A stretch of 64,000 nt of DNA from JAPPOI01 sp028818055 (GTDB lineage Bacteria; Pseudomonadota; Alphaproteobacteria; Rhodobacterales; Rhodobacteraceae): contig OZ253954.1 of NCBI GenBank assembly GCA_965267405.1, positions 2,480,001 to 2,544,000 on the forward strand, read 5' to 3'. The position numbers were made by a program, and so were the translations under genes. Shown here one piece after another: positions 59,328-64,000 of the stretch. Position 1 is the first letter of the stretch. The number at the start of each line of letters is the position of its first letter. The notes under the pieces are model-generated. The model saw only the letters and a list, made by a program, of their open reading frames with translations. It ran no database searches and was not told where the DNA came from.

Positions 59328-60085
59328 GACAACCTCACAGGAATACCGGCGGCGGCCATGTGAGCTTTGGCTTCACCGATCGTGTAGTCACCGAAATGGA
59401 AGATAGATGCTGCCAGGACCGCGCTGGCTTTTCCTTCGGTTACACCTTCAACCAAGTGATCCAAAGTCCCGACACCTCCGCTGGCAATGACGGGCACCGA
59501 AACTGCCTCGGAAATCGCACGGGTCAGCGGCAAATTGAAACCGGCACGGGTTCCGTCCCGGTCCATTGACGTCAACAGGATTTCGCCAGCGCCCTTTTCG
59601 ACGACAGTCCGAGCAAATTCGACGGCATCGATCCCGGTTCCGCGCCGCCCACCGTGGGTGAAGATTTCCCACCGCCCGGGCTCAACTGTTTTTGCGTCGA
59701 TGGCGACGACGATACACTGGCTGCCAAAACGGTCTGCGGCCTCGGCAACGACATCTGGGTTGGCGACTGCGGCTGAATTGAAACTCACCTTGTCGGCGCC
59801 AGCCAGTAGCAGGTTCCTCACGTCTTCAACCGTACGGACACCTCCGCCGATGGTCAGCGGCATAAAGCACTGCTCTGCCGTTCGCGTGGCCAGGTCATAC
59901 ATCGTCCCGCGGTTTTCGTGGGTCGCATGGATATCCAGAAAACACAGCTCATCCGCACCGGCGGCATTATAGGCAATGGCGGCTTCCACCGGGTCACCGG
60001 CGTCGATCAGATCGACGAAATTCACGCCCTTCACAACGCGCCCATCGGCAACGTCCAGACAGGGGATAATGCGTGTCTTCAACAT
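59324..60085 (-). CDS. hisF: Imidazole glycerol phosphate synthase cyclase subunit
   Basis: A 253-aa TIM barrel that, with HisH, forms IGP and AICAR. Starts MLKTRIIPCLDVADGRVVKG (catalytic D11), contains LTIGGGVRTVEDVRNLLLAGADKV, and VIASGGVGTLDHLVEGV with D130 in the ILLTSMDRDGTRAGF block. ATG 60083-60085 is the conserved start; there is no Shine-Dalgarno and the frame is open much further upstream. Its natural upstream gene, hisA, is separated from it by the orphan gene on the other strand. Confidence 0.95.
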   Translation of the reverse strand: MLKTRIIPCLDVADGRVVKGVNFVDLIDAGDPVEAAIAYNAAGADELCFLDIHATHENRGTMYDLATRTAEQCFMPLTIGGGVRTVEDVRNLLLAGADKVSFNSAAVANPDVVAEAADRFGSQCIVVAIDAKTVEPGRWEIFTHGGRRGTGIDAVEFARTVVEKGAGEILLTSMDRDGTRAGFNLPLTRAISEAVSVPVIASGGVGTLDHLVEGVTEGKASAVLAASIFHFGDYTIGEAKAHMAAAGIPVRLS

Positions 60086-60197
60086 GAGGTGGTACTTAAC
60101 GGCTCGTGAACGATCAGACCAGATACAACTGTTATTTGGGTTGAGAAATTCTAATTTATCATTAGGATTCAAGAGCTTTTGTTTTGAGGCATATTTT

Positions 60198-60917
60198 ATG
60201 GATATTACGTTCTTACCGCTGAAGTCCTCACTACGCGACAGCAAGTTCGCTTCCGCGGCCGTCCAAGGAAATGAAAAGAAAAGCGTCAAGATTGTTCAAT
60301 CTTGGAACTGCCTAACCGGGTCAACCACACCGAAGAATGTCACAACTCTGGTGACAGTTGACGCCTATTTCTCCTACTTCAACGGCATACAGCCCGATCT
60401 GTATCACAAAGATCGGAGAAAGCTTGATGAGCGGCTCAAGGCTTTCTTTCTCGCAAAAGTTGTTGAAATGAAACCTGCCCAAAACCAAGCCAAGCTGAAT
60501 GCTGCCCTCGGCAAATATCAGATGAAGATACCGTTCAACTCGATCGTTTTTCCGACATGGAAAGAGTCGAAAGTGAATGTAATTAGTTCGGTACACTACG
60601 AGTACTTTCGCGTCGTTTGGCAGGGAATGCGCAGGACACAATGGGTAGTTCTTGCCCTTCCAGCGGGTGACTCGCATGCCTTAAATTTGATCGGCCATTG
60701 CGATGGCGAAGGAGACTTGGACGATCCTGAGATGGAAGAGCTGACATACTATGATGATTTGAGGCCCGCGAACTACAAACCAAAAACAAATTTGGCAGGC
60801 AAACTTCGGGGCGCAACAAAGCGTGCTGCCGCCAAGGGCATACAGGACGAAATCGATAAACTCGAAGCCAAGAAAAAAAAGCTGCTTCAGGAGGCAGCCG
60901 AACTGGAAGGACAATAA
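60198..60917 (+). CDS. Orphan gene inserted between hisF and hisA
   Basis: A 239-aa protein that I do not recognise. The N-terminal 190 residues are soluble and mixed (MDITFLPLKSSLRDS, WNCLTGSTTPKNVTTLVTV, FNSIVFPTWKESK, YDDLRPANYKP); the C-terminus is basic (GKLRGATKRAAAKG) and ends in a short coiled coil (DEIDKLEAKKKKLLQEAAEL). No signal peptide or membrane helix. The region before it is AT-rich compared with the flanking his genes, and it interrupts the hisA-hisF order in the opposite orientation, both signs of acquisition. Start at ATG 60198; the frame is also open upstream, into hisF. Confidence 0.6.
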   Translation: MDITFLPLKSSLRDSKFASAAVQGNEKKSVKIVQSWNCLTGSTTPKNVTTLVTVDAYFSYFNGIQPDLYHKDRRKLDERLKAFFLAKVVEMKPAQNQAKLNAALGKYQMKIPFNSIVFPTWKESKVNVISSVHYEYFRVVWQGMRRTQWVVLALPAGDSHALNLIGHCDGEGDLDDPEMEELTYYDDLRPANYKPKTNLAGKLRGATKRAAAKGIQDEIDKLEAKKKKLLQEAAELEGQ

Positions 60918-60947
60918 GCGGGCTCGGCGCTTGTTCGAAGGACCAAC

Positions 60948-60983
60948 ATGGACATCAGATTTGAGCCATTAAAAAACGAGTAG
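60948..60983 (+). pseudogene. 11-codon ORF repeating the N-terminus of the orphan gene
   Basis: An ATG with AAGGA upstream opens MDIRFEPLKNE followed by TAG at 60981-60983. Seven of the 11 residues match the start of the orphan protein (MDITFLPLKSS). It lies 30 nt after that gene and ends one base before the hisA stop codon. Most likely the 5' remnant of a second paralogue, cut off at the junction with hisA; a leader-type minigene is the alternative. Confidence 0.55.
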
Positions 60984-60984
60984 C

Positions 60985-61701
60985 TCAGGTCAACGCTTTT
61001 AGTGCCTGCTCCAAGTCAATTGCACCATCGTAAAGAGCGCGACCGGAGATCGCACCGGCAATAACATTCGTGTCCCGAAGCTTTAAAAGATCTTCCATCC
61101 GGCTGACACCGCCCGAAGCGATCACCGGCACCTCAACAGCGCGCGCCAATGCTTCAGTTGCCGGAATGTTCGGGCCACCCATTGCACCATCGCGATCAAT
61201 GTCGGTGTAGATGATCGCAGCAATGCCTGCGTCTTCAAACGCTTTGGCCAGGTCTGTGACCATCATATCGGTTTCTTCAGCCCAGCCGCGCGTTGCGACA
61301 CGACCTTCGCGGGCGTCCAACCCAACAGCCACTTTGCCAGGGAATTCGCGCGCTGCTGTTCGCACAAGGTCGGGGTCTTCAACCGCGACTGTACCAAGGA
61401 TGACCCGGGCGATACCCTTTGTGATCCATGCCTCGATCTGGGCCATATCCCGGATGCCACCGCCAAGCTGTGCGGGGATCGATGTTGCTGCCAGAATTCC
61501 CTCAACAGCCTCACCGTTGACAGGTTGGCCGGCAAAGGCGCCGTTCAAGTCGACAAGGTGCAACCACTGCGAACCTGCATCCTGAAATGCGCGTGCCTGG
61601 CTGGCCGGATCGTCGTTGAATACGGTTGCTTCAGACATCTCACCTTTCAGAAGGCGCACACACTGGCCATCTTTCAGGTCAATTGCCGGATACAGGATCA
61701 T
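60985..61701 (-). CDS. hisA: ProFAR isomerase
   Basis: A 238-aa TIM barrel that isomerises ProFAR to PRFAR. It has MILYPAIDLKDGQCVRLLKG (D8), QLGGGIRDMAQIEAWITKG, the second-half catalytic IIYTDIDRDGAMGGPN and VIASGGVSRMEDLLKL. Belongs to the minus-strand his cluster, upstream of hisF but now separated from it by 899 nt holding the orphan gene. Confidence 0.95.
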   Translation of the reverse strand: MILYPAIDLKDGQCVRLLKGEMSEATVFNDDPASQARAFQDAGSQWLHLVDLNGAFAGQPVNGEAVEGILAATSIPAQLGGGIRDMAQIEAWITKGIARVILGTVAVEDPDLVRTAAREFPGKVAVGLDAREGRVATRGWAEETDMMVTDLAKAFEDAGIAAIIYTDIDRDGAMGGPNIPATEALARAVEVPVIASGGVSRMEDLLKLRDTNVIAGAISGRALYDGAIDLEQALKALT

Positions 61702-61787
61702 TTTAACGCTCCGTTTCAGACTTCGCTGCTAACTGCCCAATGTGTACTCCAAGGGCAAGAGCGTTCCGACCCAACGTCACGCTTGAA

Positions 61788-61800
61788 TGACCTTGGGTCA
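61788..61800. promoter_or_regulatory. 13-bp palindrome upstream of the DUF2147 gene
   Basis: TGACC-TTG-GGTCA lies 41 nt before ATG 61841 in the 139-nt divergent hisA/DUF2147 gap. A possible operator; no regulator is known. Confidence 0.3.
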
Positions 61801-61840
61801 CCTCGTCAGAGTGGCGCCGCATCTTTAGGGAGAGGAACGC

Positions 61841-62230
61841 ATGAAACGACTTATCGCAGCAGCAGCTCTTGCTTGTCTGGGAACAACGGCATTCGCTGCC
61901 GACCCAGTTGTGGGCATGTACAAGACCCAGCCAGGTGATGAAGGCAATTTTGCCCACGTCGAGATTTATGAGTGTGATGGCTCGATCTGCGGAGTGATGC
62001 GCAAAGCTTTTGACGCCTCGGGTACATCGATCAAAAGCGACGCAATCGGCAAGCGCATGATCTGGGACATGGCTTCAAAAGGAAACGGCAAGTATTCCGG
62101 CGGCAAGATCTGGGCGCCAGACCGTGACAAGGTCTACAAATCCAAAATGAAGTTGGAAGGATCGACGCTTAGCGTATCCGGTTGCGTCGCCGTTATCTGC
62201 CGCAGCCAATCCTGGACGCGCGTTAAGTAG
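61841..62230 (+). CDS. Exported DUF2147 protein
   Basis: A 129-aa periplasmic protein with a Sec signal peptide (KRLIAAAALACLGTTAFAA). The DUF2147 domain is a small beta barrel; here GMYKTQPGDEGNFAHVEIYECDGSICGVMRK, WDMASKGNGKYSGGKIWAPDRDK, and LEGSTLSVSGCV match it. Two cysteine pairs may form disulfides. GGGAGAGG precedes the ATG. Unknown function. It lies within the his cluster on the opposite strand; its end overlaps the following minus-strand gene by 8 nt. Confidence 0.85.
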   Translation: MKRLIAAAALACLGTTAFAADPVVGMYKTQPGDEGNFAHVEIYECDGSICGVMRKAFDASGTSIKSDAIGKRMIWDMASKGNGKYSGGKIWAPDRDKVYKSKMKLEGSTLSVSGCVAVICRSQSWTRVK

Positions 62231-62564
62231 CGTCCTGCGCCGCGCGCGCGACATCAAATGCCGCGCGCCCGAGCGGATCTTTTTCCGGATCGGGCGCCGC
62301 ATTTTCACTCAAAAGAAATGTTCTGAACATGCCAGCCGCGATGCGTTCAGCAGCGTCGGGAGCTGTTTCTTCAGTGAAGCCGATCTTTTGTAGCTCCTGA
62401 ACCAAATCAGAAAAGCTTCCATCTTTTGTCAAATGCGCGACGCCAAGCTGTGCGACGCTGTCGATCTCGACCCCTTCCGGCATCTCGACAGTCTTATCCG
62501 GTTCATCTGCTTTTGCGGCGCTTGGACGGCCAAAGACACTTTTTAAAGAAGACCAGATCGGCAT
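62223..62564 (-). CDS. Hypothetical protein between hisH and hisA
   Basis: A 113-aa soluble, acidic protein (MPIWSSLKSVFGRPSAAKAD at its start; later VAQLGVAHLTKDGSFSDLVQELQKIGF). It starts 2 nt after the hisH stop; an in-frame GTG five codons upstream would overlap it. No family recognised. Position suggests co-transcription with hisB-hisH. Confidence 0.6.
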   Translation of the reverse strand: MPIWSSLKSVFGRPSAAKADEPDKTVEMPEGVEIDSVAQLGVAHLTKDGSFSDLVQELQKIGFTEETAPDAAERIAAGMFRTFLLSENAAPDPEKDPLGRAAFDVARAAQDAT

Positions 62565-62566
62565 TG

Positions 62567-63205
62567 TTAAGGATTCCACGTCAGCCAGTTTGAGATCAGG
62601 CGCAACCCGGCGGATTGGCTTTTCTCGGGATGGAATTGTGTGCCGACCATCGTGTCTCGGCCAACGATGGCTGTGACTGGCCCACCGTAGTCACAATGCG
62701 CGATCAGCTGGTTCTGATCAGCCATCTTCATCTGATAAGAGTGGACGAAATAGGCGTGGTCGCCGGTGTTGATGCCGTCAAGCACCGGGTGGGGTGCATC
62801 TATGACCAGATCATTCCATCCCATGTGGGGCACCTTCATTGCCGGATCTGAAGGTGTGATCTCAACCACCTCGCCGTCGATCCAGCCCAGCCCTGGGACC
62901 GTTTCGTATTCATGGCCAGCCTTGGCCATAAGCTGCATACCGACACAGATCCCCAAGAAGGGTCGTCCCTTCTGCTCAATGGCCTCGACCATGGCTTCAT
63001 AAAGCCCGGCCTGTGATTTTAGTTCTCCCATGCAGGCGGGAAACGCACCATCGCCGGGCAGAACAATTCTGTCGGCGCGCGCGACGTCTTCAGCGCGACC
63101 CGATACCAATATTTCACCGGCATTAGCCTCAACGGCCATCCGTTGAAAGGCTTTCTCGGCAGAATGAAGATTGCCGGCGGCATAGTCGATCAGAACGGTG
63201 AGCAT
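62567..63205 (-). CDS. hisH: Imidazole glycerol phosphate synthase glutaminase subunit
   Basis: A 212-aa class I glutamine amidotransferase feeding ammonia to HisF. It shows VLIDYAAGNLHSAEKAF, RIVLPGDGAFPACMGEL, the nucleophile PFLGICVGMQLMAKAGHE (Cys about 86), and the C-terminal GTQFHPEKSQSAGLRLI (His, Glu of the triad). ATG 63203-63205 is chosen over an open frame 20 codons longer. 28 nt after hisB. Confidence 0.95.
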   Translation of the reverse strand: MLTVLIDYAAGNLHSAEKAFQRMAVEANAGEILVSGRAEDVARADRIVLPGDGAFPACMGELKSQAGLYEAMVEAIEQKGRPFLGICVGMQLMAKAGHEYETVPGLGWIDGEVVEITPSDPAMKVPHMGWNDLVIDAPHPVLDGINTGDHAYFVHSYQMKMADQNQLIAHCDYGGPVTAIVGRDTMVGTQFHPEKSQSAGLRLISNWLTWNP

Positions 63206-63233
63206 TCCGTGTGCCTTCGAACGTGAACGGGCG

Positions 63234-63821
63234 TTAGAGTGCGCCTTTGGTCGACGGAATCGCATCCGCCTTGCGCGGGTCGGTTTCTACAGCTTCACGC
63301 AACGCGCGCGCAACCGACTTGAAGGCCGCTTCCGCGATGTGGTGACTGTTCAATCCGTGCAGGGCATCGACGTGCAGTGTGATGCCGCCATGCGTCGAAA
63401 ACGCTTGGAAGAATTCACGAACCAGCTCGGTATCGAAGGAACCGATTTTGGGTGTCGGCAACTCCACGTTCCATACCAGAAATGGCCGCCCCGACAGGTC
63501 GAGAGCAGAACGCACAAGTGCATCATCCATCGGAAGCAAGCATGCGCCGTAACGGCGAATACCTTTCTTGTCACCCAAAGCGGCACTCAGGGCTTGGCCT
63601 AGCGCGATTCCAGTGTCTTCGACGGTGTGGTGATCATCGATGTGCAGGTCACCGCTTGCGCGTATGGTCATATCGATCAAGGAATGCCGGGCCAGTTGGT
63701 CCAACATGTGATCGAAGAATCCGACGCCGGTTTCGTTGTCATAGACTCCGGTTCCATCAAGATTGATCTCGACAGAAATATCGGTCTCAGCTGTTTTTCG
63801 CGCGATGTTTGCCGTGCGCAT
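63234..63821 (-). CDS. hisB: Imidazoleglycerol-phosphate dehydratase
   Basis: A 195-aa Mn-dependent enzyme of histidine biosynthesis (IGP to imidazole acetol phosphate), monofunctional without the HAD phosphatase domain of the enterobacterial fusion. Signatures: GTGVGFFDHMLDQLARH-like GVGFFDHMLDQLARHS, DLHIDDHHTVEDTGIALGQAL and ITLHVDALHGLNSHHIAEAAFKSVARAL. AAGGAG lies 9 nt before ATG 63819-63821; the frame is open seven codons further. First his gene in the window. Confidence 0.95.
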   Translation of the reverse strand: MRTANIARKTAETDISVEINLDGTGVYDNETGVGFFDHMLDQLARHSLIDMTIRASGDLHIDDHHTVEDTGIALGQALSAALGDKKGIRRYGACLLPMDDALVRSALDLSGRPFLVWNVELPTPKIGSFDTELVREFFQAFSTHGGITLHVDALHGLNSHHIAEAAFKSVARALREAVETDPRKADAIPSTKGAL

Positions 63822-64000
63822 TGGGCTGCTCCTTATGCTCAACCGCGCTTATAGGCCTGTCGATGGATGCCCGAAAGTCCTGAAATCTGCGTCATTACAG
63901 GGTGTTGTGTGGTTGCACGCACTCTGCACAATCGTATGGGCGTATGTGCACGTGGGCTTCCGATTGTGGCATGTGGGGCAGGCAGGCTGATGGCCAGGGC
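63822..64000. other. Region upstream of hisB
   Basis: 179 nt to the window end. It must hold the hisB promoter. I see no gene that can be supported; an ATG at 63990 could begin a plus-strand gene that continues outside. Confidence 0.3.

Noticed and set aside
63763..63990. 75-aa plus-strand frame at the window end
   Set aside because: Begins inside hisB on the opposite strand and shows no recognisable features.
1..64000. CRISPR arrays, IS elements, integrases or prophage genes
   Set aside because: No regularly spaced repeats, transposase, integrase or phage structural genes were found on either strand.

Overview
The window reads as a chromosomal segment of an alphaproteobacterium of the order Rhodobacterales (Roseobacter group). 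This rests on an xsc-pta pair for sulfoacetaldehyde degradation, a DUF1127 gene followed by CUCCUCCC-loop hairpins, small Rhodobacterales-type proteins of the DUF6476, DUF6324 and DUF6524 kinds, a tRNA-His with A73 and no templated G-1, and a dcw cluster of alphaproteobacterial content. It is gene-dense, with many 1-4 nt overlaps. I see no insertion sequence, prophage or CRISPR array.

Layout. 1-2.9 kb: the 3' end of xsc, pta and betB (organosulfonate and osmolyte catabolism). 2.9-3.2 kb: a DUF1127 gene on the minus strand with two sRNA-type hairpins after it. 3.4-4.5 kb: apbC/mrp. 4.5-5.06 kb: a 565-nt leader with a likely MraZ operator and promoter. 5.06-14.6 kb: mraZ-rsmH-ftsL-ftsI-murE-murF-mraY-(DUF6524)-murD, followed by a co-oriented Gfo/Idh/MocA oxidoreductase. 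15.5-20.1 kb: the opposite strand carries a J-domain gene and then ftsW-murG-murC, so the division and cell-wall cluster is split and inverted, and murB, ddl, ftsQ, ftsA and ftsZ are absent. 20.4-30.9 kb: housekeeping genes (rpoH, rluD, a phosphoesterase, tRNA-His, mmcB, an EEP-family hydrolase, pncB, metY, a glycosyltransferase-like gene). 31-35.3 kb: prpE and maeB. 35.4-41.1 kb: a nucleoside-salvage operon (VOC-bicupin protein, cdd, deoA, deoB, add, upp). 41.1-44.9 kb: a degenerate M48-like membrane protein, a sulfotransferase-like protein and a fadH-type reductase. 44.9-48 kb: a winged-helix/TPR regulator, a 56-aa small protein and a LysR regulator. 48-54 kb: OmpA-like, GNAT, a MoCF-domain protein, sfsA, map, a fused folB-folK and folP. 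53.9-56.4 kb: a hydantoin-type catabolic triplet. 56.4-59 kb: tRNA-Tyr, rlmB, a zinc-ribbon protein, a YHS protein and a CoA-binding protein. 59-63.8 kb: a histidine cluster hisB-hisH-hyp-hisA-hisF-hisE on the minus strand, interrupted by a plus-strand DUF2147 gene and by an orphan gene.

The most interesting non-standard signals are: the orphan gene wedged between hisA and hisF together with an 11-codon ORF that repeats its N-terminus; the MraZ-type repeats overlapping a -35 box some 390 nt before mraZ; the cuckoo/CcsR-like hairpins after the DUF1127 gene; a sigma32-type promoter with a perfect palindrome in its spacer ahead of rpoH; a 20-bp palindrome ahead of maeB; and an M48-fold membrane protein that has lost both histidines of HExxH. 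All functional calls come from reading motifs by eye; no database search was run.
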